Source: Pseudomonas putida W15Oct28 (GTDB lineage: Bacteria; Pseudomonadota; Gammaproteobacteria; Pseudomonadales; Pseudomonadaceae). Taken from it: DNA of 37,012 nt. The number at the start of each line of letters is the position of its first letter. Positions within the stretch are counted from its first letter, which is position 1. Where the stretch lies: NCBI RefSeq assembly GCF_000708715.2, contig NZ_JENB01000051.1, positions 1 to 37,012 of the forward strand. Reading direction: 5' to 3'. The position numbers were made by a program, and so were the translations under genes. Under the pieces are notes generated by a model. That model saw only the letters and a program-made list of their open reading frames with translations, was not told the origin of the DNA and ran no database searches. Shown here in pieces: positions 15,363 through 23,064 of this stretch.

Positions 15363-18293
15363 TTACAGGCCTTCGCCCAGCACCCGGTCAATACAGTCGA
15401 CAAAGTAGTCCACGCTTGCCCGGGTGGTGCACATCGGTGGCTTGATCTTGAGGATGTTCAGGTAATCGCCGGTCGGCTGCATGAAGATGCCCAGGTCACG
15501 CAGGCGATTGCACAGCGTCATGGTTTCTTCGGTGGCCGGCTCCAGGGTTGCGCGGTCGCGCACCAGTTCCAGCCCCAGGTAGAAGCCAGAGCCATGTGCA
15601 GCGCCAGCCAGCGGGTGCTTGTCGACCAGCGCCTGCAGGCGGGCCTTGAAATAGCGCCCGGTGTCGCGCGCGTTGTCCCACAGGCCTTCCTCTTGCATCA
15701 CGTCCAGCACCGCCATGCCGATGCGGCAGCTGACCGGGCTGCCACCGGCCGAGGAGAAGAAGTAACCCTCGGCCTCCAGCGCCTCGGCGATTTCGCGGCG
15801 GGTGATGACCACGCCCAGCGGCTGGCCGTTGCCCATGCCCTTGGCCATGGTGATGATGTCGGGCACCACGCCCTGCTCCTCGAAGCCCCAGAAGTATTCG
15901 CCCAGGCGGCCATAACCCACCTGCACCTCGTCGGCGATGCACACCCCGCCACGGGCGCGGACCTTGGCGTAGGCGTCGCTCAGGTAGCCGGCCGGCAACG
16001 AGATGCCGCCGGCATTGCCGTACACCGGCTCGCAGATGATGCCCGCCAGCTGGCGGCCACGGGCATCCAGGTCAGCCAGCTTGGCGTCGACGTCCTGCAG
16101 GTAGTCTGCGGCGCTGTCGGCACCGCGGAAACGACCGCGGAAGGTGTTCGGTGCCTCGACCGGGTGCACCCAGTCCGGGCGGGTTTCCAGGGCCTGCGGG
16201 TTGTCGGCGATGGACGTGGAAATGGCGTCGGTGGCCACCGACCAGCCGTGGTAGGCCTCCAGCACGCTGAGCAGGTCACGCCCGCCGCTGTAGGCCCAGG
16301 CCAGGCGAATCGCCAGGTCGTTGGCTTCGGTACCGCTGTTGACCATGAACACCCGGTCGAAACCCTCGGGTGCCAGCGCCAGCAGGCGTTCGGAGAACTC
16401 GGTGATGGCGGCGTAATGGAAGCGCGAGTTGGTGTTCAGCAGCGACCACTGCCGCGCCGACTCGGCGACCATGCGTGGGTGGCCATGGCCCAGCACTGCG
16501 ACGTTGTTGAGCATGTCCAGGTACGAACGGCCCTGCATGTCGATCAGGTAGTTGCGCCAGCCGCGTTCAATGTGTGGCGGCTGCGCGTAGTAGTGCTTCT
16601 GCGAACGGGCGAAGCTGGCGTCGCGGCGGGCCAGCAGGGCTTGGGGATCGGGCAGCGGCTCGGCATCGCAATCGAAGCCCAGCAGCGCGGCTGGCGACGG
16701 GCACAGGGCCAGCCAGGCGGCAGCCTGGGACGGGGTGGCGAAAAATGGCGGCTGGATGCCGTTATCCAGGCACAACTGCACGCTGAGGAACCCACAACTG
16801 CTGCCCAGGGACTGGCCTTTTTCCACGGCCTGGCCGTCTGCCGGTGCGTCCTCCAGGCCCTGCAGCCACAACGCCCAGTGCGCGGTACGCAGGCAGCCAC
16901 GGCCGTCGCCATGGCGCTGCCAGGTGCCGGGTGCTGGTGCTTGCACCAGGCTGCCGTTGGGCACGTGCAGTTCAACGCCGAGGGCGCAGGTGGCGGGCTC
17001 TTCGGGGCGGTCGATGTGGGTTTGCGACAGGCGATATTGCCCGTGCAGGCTGCAGGCCGGCGTGGCTTGCGAAGTCAGCAGGTGCTGGTCGAAACCGGGT
17101 TGCTCCCAGTTGCCGGCCTCGCAGTGTGTGCTGAGTACCCCCAGGTCCACCTGGGTTACAGCCTGCCCGGCCAGCTCGGGGAGCAGGGGGGCGCAATCGG
17201 TCAAGTCTGGCGCCTTGGGTTGCAGGCCCGCGGCCTGCAGGATGGCCGCCTCCATCAGGGCGAAAGGCACGGCGGTGGCAGTGTCGAAAATTTCCCATTC
17301 GTGGGCAATGTTGTCGCGGGTGTATTGGTTGCCCGGGTCGACGGCGAGCTGCTGTTCGCTGCTCAGCACCAGCACGGCAGCGCGGTTCAGCACCAACGGC
17401 CACAAGGCGCGCAGTTCGGCCTCGGTCAGCGGGTTGAGCGCCTGGTAAGCCTGCACGGCTGGCAGGATACGCAGTGGGTCGCCCTCGGCGTGGTGCAACA
17501 GCGCAGCGCAGGTCACCGACAGGTCGGCGATGCGCCAGGTGCGCAGCAGGTCGCCGAAATCAATCACGCCTTGCAGTTGCCACTGACGCTGGTCATCACG
17601 GGCCCACACGGTGTTGTCGTCGGTGATGTCCAGGTGCACGGCCTGGCTTGGCAGTTGATCAGCCAGCGGCATCAGGCGCTCGCTCGCCTGGCGGGTGGCG
17701 TGTTCGATGCGGGCGCGCTGCCCGCTGTTTTGCAGCACCGGCAGCAGGTGATCGATCAGTGCCTGGGCATGCTGCGGGTCCCATTGCAGGGTGCGCGCAA
17801 GGCCTGGGTGGTCGAAACCGGCCAGGGCCTTGTCCAGCTTTGCACAGAGCCCGCCCAGTTCTGCCATCAGGCGGGGCTCCATGTGCCTGAGCCGGGTCAG
17901 CGGCTGGCCTTCGATGTAATCGAGCAGGCGCAGGCGCAGGGGTTGCGCGTCGATGTCCAGTTCAAGCAACCCCATGCCGTTGTGGGCTGGGCGCACGGCG
18001 GGTACCGGCAAACCTTGATCGCGCAGGAAGGCCAGGGCGGCGTGCTGTGCTTCCAGTTCCAGCTGGGCATAGCTGCCGTGGCAGGCCTTCAGCACATAGC
18101 CGCCATGCGGCGTGGCCACGCGGAAGTTCAGGTCTTGCTGGCTGCCCAGTACCGACAGGTTGCTGGCAAGGCCGTAGTGGGCCTGCAGCACAGCGTGTGC
18201 CTGGGCTTCGCTCAGCGTTGGGCTGGGCAGGCCGGAGCGCTGTATCAGCGTGGCCAGGGCAGGGGAAGCAGGCGGGTGTTGTGGGCTGGGCAT
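15363..18293 (-). CDS. Three-part fusion: APH-type kinase, M23-like module, class III aminotransferase / phospho-lyase
   Basis: The 976-residue product combines three parts. Residues about 30-300 are an aminoglycoside/choline-kinase fold with catalytic HLDITDDN (Asp222, Asn227) and VIDFGD. Residues about 385-545 resemble an M23 beta-barrel (ALGVELHVPNGSLVQAPAPG near 440) but lack the zinc ligands. Residues about 560-970 are a PLP class III aminotransferase with FMVNSGTEANDLA and the PLP lysine Lys818 in TMAKGMGNG. The kinase plus this aminotransferase subgroup recalls hydroxylysine kinase with phosphohydroxylysine phospho-lyase, or ethanolamine-phosphate phospho-lyase: phosphorylate a hydroxy-amine, then eliminate phosphate and ammonia. 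The substrate here is inference. ATG start has only a weak ribosome site. Confidence 0.87.
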   Translation of the reverse strand: MPSPQHPPASPALATLIQRSGLPSPTLSEAQAHAVLQAHYGLASNLSVLGSQQDLNFRVATPHGGYVLKACHGSYAQLELEAQHAALAFLRDQGLPVPAVRPAHNGMGLLELDIDAQPLRLRLLDYIEGQPLTRLRHMEPRLMAELGGLCAKLDKALAGFDHPGLARTLQWDPQHAQALIDHLLPVLQNSGQRARIEHATRQASERLMPLADQLPSQAVHLDITDDNTVWARDDQRQWQLQGVIDFGDLLRTWRIADLSVTCAALLHHAEGDPLRILPAVQAYQALNPLTEAELRALWPLVLNRAAVLVLSSEQQLAVDPGNQYTRDNIAHEWEIFDTATAVPFALMEAAILQAAGLQPKAPDLTDCAPLLPELAGQAVTQVDLGVLSTHCEAGNWEQPGFDQHLLTSQATPACSLHGQYRLSQTHIDRPEEPATCALGVELHVPNGSLVQAPAPGTWQRHGDGRGCLRTAHWALWLQGLEDAPADGQAVEKGQSLGSSCGFLSVQLCLDNGIQPPFFATPSQAAAWLALCPSPAALLGFDCDAEPLPDPQALLARRDASFARSQKHYYAQPPHIERGWRNYLIDMQGRSYLDMLNNVAVLGHGHPRMVAESARQWSLLNTNSRFHYAAITEFSERLLALAPEGFDRVFMVNSGTEANDLAIRLAWAYSGGRDLLSVLEAYHGWSVATDAISTSIADNPQALETRPDWVHPVEAPNTFRGRFRGADSAADYLQDVDAKLADLDARGRQLAGIICEPVYGNAGGISLPAGYLSDAYAKVRARGGVCIADEVQVGYGRLGEYFWGFEEQGVVPDIITMAKGMGNGQPLGVVITRREIAEALEAEGYFFSSAGGSPVSCRIGMAVLDVMQEEGLWDNARDTGRYFKARLQALVDKHPLAGAAHGSGFYLGLELVRDRATLEPATEETMTLCNRLRDLGIFMQPTGDYLNILKIKPPMCTTRASVDYFVDCIDRVLGEGL

Positions 18294-18403
18294 GGGATCT
18301 ACCGTGGGTACTGGGAGTTGACGGTGGAGAATTTATGCCCGATTCGGCTGATGATGGAAGACGATTGTTGTCAGAAAAATTGATCACTAGTTCTTTGCTT
18401 GGT

Positions 18404-18432
18404 TTGCGTACCAACGAGTGTGGCTTTACATA
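18404..18432 (+). promoter_or_regulatory. Candidate promoter of the P-loop ATPase gene
   Basis: TTGCGT (18404-18409) and TACATA (18427-18432) are separated by 17 bases, a fair sigma-70 match in an AT-rich gap. The -35 lies inside a small inverted repeat, TTGGT-6-ACCAA (18399-18414). Transcription would begin near 18439, about 45 bases before the ATG. Confidence 0.4.
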
Positions 18433-18450
18433 AAGTTATTCCGTGGCAAT

Positions 18451-18471
18451 AATTATTGGTAATCAATAATT
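18451..18471. promoter_or_regulatory. Palindrome just upstream of the ATPase gene, possible operator
   Basis: AATTATTG (18451-18458) and CAATAATT (18464-18471) are perfect 8-base arms around a 5-base spacer. The site ends 12 bases before the ATG, in the likely 5' leader, where a bound repressor or an RNA hairpin would block expression. No known regulator is matched. Confidence 0.5.
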
Positions 18472-18483
18472 CTGGATAAAGCC

Positions 18484-19647
18484 ATGATCGACATTTTTCC
18501 GCGCCATGAACTGGCTGCCGATATGGCCAGGCAGCTGTTGAAACCGTCCGCTCTGGATATCGGATTGCGTTCAGGTTTGTTCTTCTCGGGACTGCGCCGG
18601 ACCGGCAAGACTACCTTCCTGAAGAACGACTTGATCCCTGCTTTGGAGGGAATGGGCGCGCTGGTGATCTATGTCGATCTCTGGAGTGATACCCAGACCA
18701 GTCCTGTGGTCCTTGTCCTTGCTGCAGTGCGCAAAGCCCTTGCTGATCTCCAGAAACCCGGTTCGGCGTTCTTGCAGAGACTGAAAACTCTGCGTGGTGC
18801 AGCGGTCGAAGTGACCGGGCTCAAATTCGGATTCAACCTCGAAACCTTGGGCGCTGAAGGCGGGGTGACGCTGGCGGAAGTGCTGACTGAAGTGGTAGAC
18901 CAGGCCAGGACAGATGTCGTGCTGGTTGTGGACGAGGTACAGCAGGCGATCACCACCGAAGACGGGCAGCAGATGATGTTGGCGTTAAAGGCGGCACGAG
19001 ACGCGATCAATCCACGACCAAACACGCCGGGGCACTTTCTGTTTATCGGTATCGGCTCTCATCGGGCGATGGTCAACGAATTGACCGCTCGACGTAATCA
19101 GGCGTTTGCCGGTGCTACCAACGTCCCCTATCCGGTGTTGGGAAGGGACTGTGTCGAATTCTGGCTCAAGCGGCTCGCGAATGATGGAATGGTTAATTTG
19201 CCCTCGCTGGATGTCGCCGATCTGGCATTCAAAACGCTGGGTAGCAGACCGGAAGAATTCATACGTGCACTTCGACAGCTGGTCCTTTCGTCAGCGTCGG
19301 GTGCAGGGCCTGATGAATTGCTGCCAGTGATCGCGTCAACGTTGCGTTCGGCTGCCGCCGACCTGGAGCTGATGAAGGTAGAAGAGCTGGGCGTTCTGGC
19401 CGAGGCGATTTTCGCCCGGATTGCGTCGGCCGAAGGTGATGTGCGCGGGGTATTTTCCAACGAGGCAGCAGCCGAGTACTCGAAGTTCGTGGGACGCGAA
19501 GTGCGTGTTGAAGAGATACAGCCGGTTGCCAATGAGCTGCTGGCCGCCAACCTGATCATGCGCCGCGGGCATGGGGTGTATGGGGTGACCGATCCGTTTG
19601 TGCAGGAAATCTGGCGCGAACGGCAGGCCCTATTGGGGCGGCTTTGA
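18484..19647 (+). CDS. P-loop ATPase of the archaeal-ATPase / ORC-like AAA type, function unknown
   Basis: The 387-residue product has a Walker A motif GLRRTGKTT (Lys42), a Walker B strand DVVLVVDEVQQ at about residues 140-150, a sensor-like FLFIGIGSHR stretch near 185, and a C-terminal part (about 300-380) that looks like a winged helix with VYGVTDPFVQEIWRERQ. This is the pattern of stand-alone ATPases of the PF01637-like group (GxRRxGKT). No toxin, nuclease or membrane domain is attached. GGATAAAG precedes the ATG weakly. It stands alone between divergent and convergent genes, behind a palindromic leader, so its role cannot be inferred from context. Codon use is slightly less GC-rich than its neighbours. 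Confidence 0.75.
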   Translation: MIDIFPRHELAADMARQLLKPSALDIGLRSGLFFSGLRRTGKTTFLKNDLIPALEGMGALVIYVDLWSDTQTSPVVLVLAAVRKALADLQKPGSAFLQRLKTLRGAAVEVTGLKFGFNLETLGAEGGVTLAEVLTEVVDQARTDVVLVVDEVQQAITTEDGQQMMLALKAARDAINPRPNTPGHFLFIGIGSHRAMVNELTARRNQAFAGATNVPYPVLGRDCVEFWLKRLANDGMVNLPSLDVADLAFKTLGSRPEEFIRALRQLVLSSASGAGPDELLPVIASTLRSAAADLELMKVEELGVLAEAIFARIASAEGDVRGVFSNEAAAEYSKFVGREVRVEEIQPVANELLAANLIMRRGHGVYGVTDPFVQEIWRERQALLGRL

Positions 19648-19658
19648 GTGGTGCGATG

Positions 19659-20042
19659 CTACGGGTGTGCAGGGGGCTGCGATTCGCCCGGATCAGGCCG
19701 CAGTGGGCAGGCCAGCGTCAATCGCTGCATCAAAGTAGCCCGTAATACCTGCAACTCTTCTAGCCGCTGCTCGACTAGCACCAGCTTGTCTCGCAGCAAC
19801 GCTTCCACCGCTTGGTCTGGCTCGGCGGACTGCCACAACTGCTCAACGTTGCTGCCAATCTCGTTCAGGCTGAACCCAAGGCGCTGCGCCGTTCGGATGA
19901 ATACCACCAGTTGGGCGGTCTCGTCGGGGTAGTCGCGGTAACCATTGGCCAGCCGGCGGGCCTGGATCAACCCCCGCTCTTCGTAGAAACGCAGGGTGTC
20001 ACGGCTGACGCCACAGACCTGAGCGAGTTCTCCAATACGCAC
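19659..20042 (-). CDS. MerR-family transcriptional regulator
   Basis: The product (127 residues from the chosen start) has the MerR N-terminus VRIGELAQVCGVSRDTLRFYEERGLI, a wing with GYRDY, and a dimerisation coiled coil at about 75-110. The GTG start at 20042 is chosen because AAGGAG lies 8 bases upstream; an in-frame ATG at 20084 is unlikely as it would put the operator inside the gene. Metal-sensing MerR proteins carry a cysteine pair around the coiled-coil end; here only one cysteine (LTLACPLR) is in that region, so the inducer is unknown. It is divergent from the membrane protein gene and the operator between them fits MerR control. Confidence 0.92.
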   Translation of the reverse strand: MRIGELAQVCGVSRDTLRFYEERGLIQARRLANGYRDYPDETAQLVVFIRTAQRLGFSLNEIGSNVEQLWQSAEPDQAVEALLRDKLVLVEQRLEELQVLRATLMQRLTLACPLRPDPGESQPPAHP

Positions 20043-20062
20043 GGCAATCTCCTTGTTCGGGC

Positions 20063-20093
20063 TTGACCTTGGAGCATACTCCACGGTTTAGCC
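20063..20093 (+). promoter_or_regulatory. MerR-type promoter with 19-base spacer and operator dyad
   Basis: TTGACC (20063-20068) is followed after exactly 19 bases by a -10-like TTAGCC (20088-20093). The spacer is a dyad: ACCTTGGAG (20066-20074) and CTCCACGGT (20079-20087). A stretched 19-base spacer with the operator inside is the hallmark of promoters untwisted by MerR proteins. It points at the membrane protein gene starting at 20126. Confidence 0.85.
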
Positions 20094-20125
20094 TGCTGCC
20101 TTCGTTGATTCAGAGGGCAGTGAAC

Positions 20126-20563
20126 ATGTGGAGCAAAACGCAGTATCGCAAGCTGGTAAGAGCCAGTGGCATCTATGACCTGGTCGTCACCATCGGCTTC
20201 GCAACGCCCTGGAGCTTTGCCCTGTTGCATGGGTGGTTGAGCGGGTTGCATGACGGGCTTGGCCTGGTGGGTGAGATACCGGCGTTCGGGCCGATGCACA
20301 TGATGATGGCCAACCTGATGGGGTCGATCGTGTGTGTCTGGGCGTGGTTGCGGATTCGCCACCCGGAGCAGCGGTTCGGGCGATACGATGCGGCGGGGAG
20401 GGTGCTGTTTTCGGCGTGGCAGTTGTACGCGGTGCTCAATGGAGCTTCACCGCTGATCTGGGGTGTCTTGGCGATGGAAGTGTTATGGGCTATTGCCCAG
20501 TTGGCACCCGTCTCACGGTCCCACGCAACCCCTGTGGAATCAACTGTCTTGCGCGAAATCTGA
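20126..20563 (+). CDS. Small integral membrane protein, MerR-controlled, function unknown
   Basis: The 145-residue product has about four hydrophobic segments (residues about 14-34, 55-75, 88-106 and 110-128) and no catalytic motif that I recognise. It is Trp-rich and has a GPMHMMMANLMGS stretch in the second segment. The start at 20126 is chosen because GAGGGCA lies just upstream; an earlier ATG at 20062-20063 would overlap the -35 element. It is divergent from the MerR gene and lies under the stretched MerR promoter, so it is presumably induced by the same signal. A REP pair follows the stop. Confidence 0.75.
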   Translation: MWSKTQYRKLVRASGIYDLVVTIGFATPWSFALLHGWLSGLHDGLGLVGEIPAFGPMHMMMANLMGSIVCVWAWLRIRHPEQRFGRYDAAGRVLFSAWQLYAVLNGASPLIWGVLAMEVLWAIAQLAPVSRSHATPVESTVLREI

Positions 20564-20579
20564 AGGCTGGCGCGATTAC

Positions 20580-20664
20580 TGTGGGAGCGGGCGAGCCCGC
20601 GAAGCAGGCCACGCGCTGGATGGCACCGGCTGCGCCGGTGTTCGCGGGCATGCCCGCTCCCACA
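20580..20664. repeat. REP inverted pair after the membrane protein gene
   Basis: Positions 20580-20603 and 20641-20664 are inverted REP copies of the GTGGGAGCGGG type, matching over 24 bases except for two central positions. The loop has the small hairpin CACCGGCTGCGCCGGTG. It lies between convergent gene ends. Confidence 0.93.
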
Positions 20665-20673
20665 AAGGCCGTG

Positions 20674-21095
20674 CTATCGGGTCATGCGTTTGCGTGTTTC
20701 CTCGTCGAGTGCGCGCCTCAACGAGGCCAGGAATGGAATGGCATCGGTATATCGGCGACCGTATTCAAGATTGAACGCGTAGTCGAAATCGGGCGGGTTA
20801 TCGCCTTGGGTGTGCTGCAGGATGGTTTCGATCTTGTCCAAGGCCTTTACCACTTTGGCCTCCGGCGAGCTGGCCGCTTCGTACTCATCGAACAAGCCAA
20901 CAATGGTGTCCTGCATCGAGGGCGCCAGCATCGAAGTCATGGCAATCAGGTCCTGCCGCTCGTTCATGCCTTTGTCTGGTGTCGCATGCGCTTGCGGCGC
21001 AGGCACATCACTTTCAGGCCGGCCTGTCGACGTGTGGGCACTGCGTGTCACGCTCTTGCGCTTTTCGGCTTGGCGCAGGAATTCGAGTTTTTTCG
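20674..21095 (-). pseudogene. HD-domain hydrolase remnant with the catalytic core deleted
   Basis: The readable frame from KLEFLRQAEKRKSVTRSAHTS to the end matches the YfbR-like HD hydrolase family (5'-deoxynucleotidase type). The start matches the family N-terminus and the end (FDEYEAASSPEAKVVKALDK, then LQHTQGDNPPDFDYAFNLEYGRRY) matches its C-terminal helices. Between RPES and DVPAPQA (junction at about 21009/21010) the expected 50 or so residues with the histidine and His-Asp metal ligands are missing, in frame. There is no start codon of its own before LEFLRQ; the sequence runs out of frame into an XRE regulator fragment. It therefore cannot make an active HD enzyme. Confidence 0.75.
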
Positions 21096-21271
21096 ATACG
21101 CGCCCGCTGCTCGGGCTCGGCGTCCTGCACGCCGGATTCCCAGCGAGAAATGGTCGACTGGCACACCCCGAACATCTGCGCGGCATGCAGCTGTTTGACC
21201 CGGTTCAACATGCGCCAGTGCTTTAGCATCGGGCCAATGGGTGTGTTGCGTAGTGAAGGTGAGAGATTCAT
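21089..21271 (-). pseudogene. XRE-type helix-turn-helix regulator fragment
   Basis: The frame from ATG at 21271 gives PIGPMLKHWRMLNRVKQLHA then AQMFGVCQSTISRWESG, a clear XRE helix-turn-helix, and EQRARIEK. After a run of six A (T6 on the + strand, 21088-21093) the frame turns to unrelated sequence and ends at 21014. With one A fewer it would continue straight into the HD remnant. The regulator's usual C-terminal part is absent. The fragment could still make a short DNA-binding peptide. Confidence 0.65.
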
Positions 21272-21320
21272 GTCTGTCTTCCGGGCTAGCGCGGTCTTGC
21301 GAGCTTATCGGATGCCTGGG

Positions 21321-21418
21321 CGGGCCCTTTCGCGGGTAAACCCGCTCCCACAGGTACTGTGCAAGTATTGAAGCCTGCGACAACCCTGTGGGAGCGGGTT
21401 TACCCGCGAAGAGGCCCG
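21321..21418. repeat. REP inverted pair upstream of yejF end
   Basis: Positions 21321-21354 and 21385-21418 are 34-base inverted REP copies containing GTGGGAGCGGG and GGTTTACCCGCGAA; the outer ends (CGGGCC / GGCCCG) also pair, with one mismatched stretch near the TTT. It lies between the XRE fragment start and the end of the npp operon, where it may act as its terminator. Confidence 0.93.
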
Positions 21419-21455
21419 CACAGGCAACACATCACTCAAGCCTTGGTGGCAGCAG

Positions 21456-23063
21456 CTAAGAAGCCTCAACCTCCAAGAACGCCGCCTCCAGCAGCTGCCG
21501 GGTATACGGATGCTGCGGCGCATGGAAGATCGCCTGCGCGTTCCCTTGTTCCACCACCTGCCCATGCTTGATCACCATCAACTGGTGACTCAGCGCCTTG
21601 ACCACCGCAAGGTCGTGGCTGATAAACAGGTACGTCAGGTTGTACTTCTGCTGCAGGTTACGCAGCAATTCTACCACCTGCCGCTGCACGGTGCGGTCCA
21701 GCGCGGAGGTAGGTTCATCCAGCAGGATCAGCGCCGGCTTAAGCACCAGCGCCCGGGCAATGGCGATGCGCTGGCGTTGCCCGCCAGAAAACTCGTGGGG
21801 GTAGCGATGCCGCGTGCGGGGGTCCAGGCCCACTTCCTCAAGTGCTGCAATAATCGCCGCTTCCTGTTCCTGCGCGGTGCCAATGCCGTGAATGCGCAGC
21901 CCTTCACCTACGATGTCCGCCACGCACATGCGCGGGCTCAGGCTGCCAAACGGGTCCTGGAACACCACCTGCATTTCCCGCCGCAGCGGCCGCACGGCCT
22001 TCTGGTTCAGCCCTTGCAGGTTCTGCCCATGGAAGCGGATGCCGCCTTGGCTGGAGATCAGCCGCAAGATCGCCAGGCCGAGGGTCGACTTGCCCGACCC
22101 GGACTCGCCAACAATCCCCAGCGTCTGCCCCTGCGGCAAGCTGAAGTTGACCCCGTCCACGGCCTTCACATGGTCAACCGTGCGCCGCAGAAAACCCTTC
22201 TTGATCGGGAACCACACCTTGAGGTCATCCACCTCCAGTAGTGGCGCGCCTACCGGGTTGTGCGCCGGTAGGCCGCTGGGCTCGGCATTGATCAGCATCT
22301 GCGTGTAGTGGTGCTGCGGGGCGCTGAACAACGTGGCGCATTCGGCCTGCTCGACGATCTGTCCGCGCTGCATCACGCATACGCGGTGGGCGATGCGGCG
22401 CACCAGGTTCAGGTCATGGCTGATCAGTAGAAGCGCCATGCCCAGACGCGCCTGCAGTTCCTTGAGCAGGTCGAGAATCTTCAGCTGCACGGTCACGTCC
22501 AGCGCCGTGGTCGGTTCATCGGCAATCAGCAATTCTGGCTCGTTGGCCAGTGCCATGGCGATCATCACCCGCTGGCGCTGCCCGCCCGACAGCTCATGGG
22601 GCAGGGCCTTCAAGCGCTTGTGCGGTTCGGGGATGCCGACCAGCTCCAGCAGCTCCAGGGTGCGCGCGGTCGCTTCCTTGCCGGTCAGGCCCTTGTGCAG
22701 CAAAAGAATTTCGTTGATCTGCTTTTCGATGCAGTGCAGCGGGTTGAGCGAGGTCATCGGCTCCTGGAAGATCATCGCAATGCGGTTGCCGCGTATGCGC
22801 TGCAGGGTCTTCTCGTTCTGCTGCAGCAGGTCCTTGCCTTCGTAGCGGATGCTGCCGCTGGGGTGGCGGGCGAGGGGGTAGGGCAGCAGGCGCAGGATCG
22901 AGTGCGCGGTGACCGATTTGCCCGAGCCACTTTCGCCCACCAGCGCCAGCGTCTCGCCTTTGCGGATATCAAAGCTGATGCCGTCCACCACCCGGTTGAC
23001 CTGGTCCCCGGTCACGAACTCCACGGCCAGGTCCCGCACTTCGATCAGGTTCTGTTCACTCAT
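21456..23063 (-). CDS. yejF: YejF/NppD, double ATP-binding subunit of a peptide ABC importer
   Basis: The 535-residue product has two fused ABC ATPase domains, each with a Walker A (GESGSGKS), a signature (LSGGQRQR in the first half, FSGGQRQR in the second), and Walker B (LLIADEPTTALD, LILLDEPTSALD). It energises uptake through YejB/YejE. The start at 23063 is chosen because GAGGAAG lies just upstream inside the end of yejE, with a one-base gap to the yejE stop. It is the last gene of the operon that corresponds to nppA1A2BCD of P. aeruginosa, known for uptake of peptidyl nucleoside antibiotics. Confidence 0.96.
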   Translation of the reverse strand: MSEQNLIEVRDLAVEFVTGDQVNRVVDGISFDIRKGETLALVGESGSGKSVTAHSILRLLPYPLARHPSGSIRYEGKDLLQQNEKTLQRIRGNRIAMIFQEPMTSLNPLHCIEKQINEILLLHKGLTGKEATARTLELLELVGIPEPHKRLKALPHELSGGQRQRVMIAMALANEPELLIADEPTTALDVTVQLKILDLLKELQARLGMALLLISHDLNLVRRIAHRVCVMQRGQIVEQAECATLFSAPQHHYTQMLINAEPSGLPAHNPVGAPLLEVDDLKVWFPIKKGFLRRTVDHVKAVDGVNFSLPQGQTLGIVGESGSGKSTLGLAILRLISSQGGIRFHGQNLQGLNQKAVRPLRREMQVVFQDPFGSLSPRMCVADIVGEGLRIHGIGTAQEQEAAIIAALEEVGLDPRTRHRYPHEFSGGQRQRIAIARALVLKPALILLDEPTSALDRTVQRQVVELLRNLQQKYNLTYLFISHDLAVVKALSHQLMVIKHGQVVEQGNAQAIFHAPQHPYTRQLLEAAFLEVEAS

Positions 23064-23064
23064 G

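Noticed and set aside
15359..15363. Amine oxidase truncated at its C-terminus
   Set aside because: The missing C-terminal segment is present at the N-terminus, so permutation explains the early stop better than truncation.
15594..18383. Plus-strand open frame of 929 codons opposite the fusion gene
   Set aside because: It has no domain pattern and is the antisense of a well-supported kinase/aminotransferase gene.
21088..21093. Programmed frameshift at the six-A run joining the XRE and HD frames
   Set aside because: The shift needed is +1 and the run is not in phase for the usual -1 slippery heptamer; with the HD core also missing, decay is simpler.
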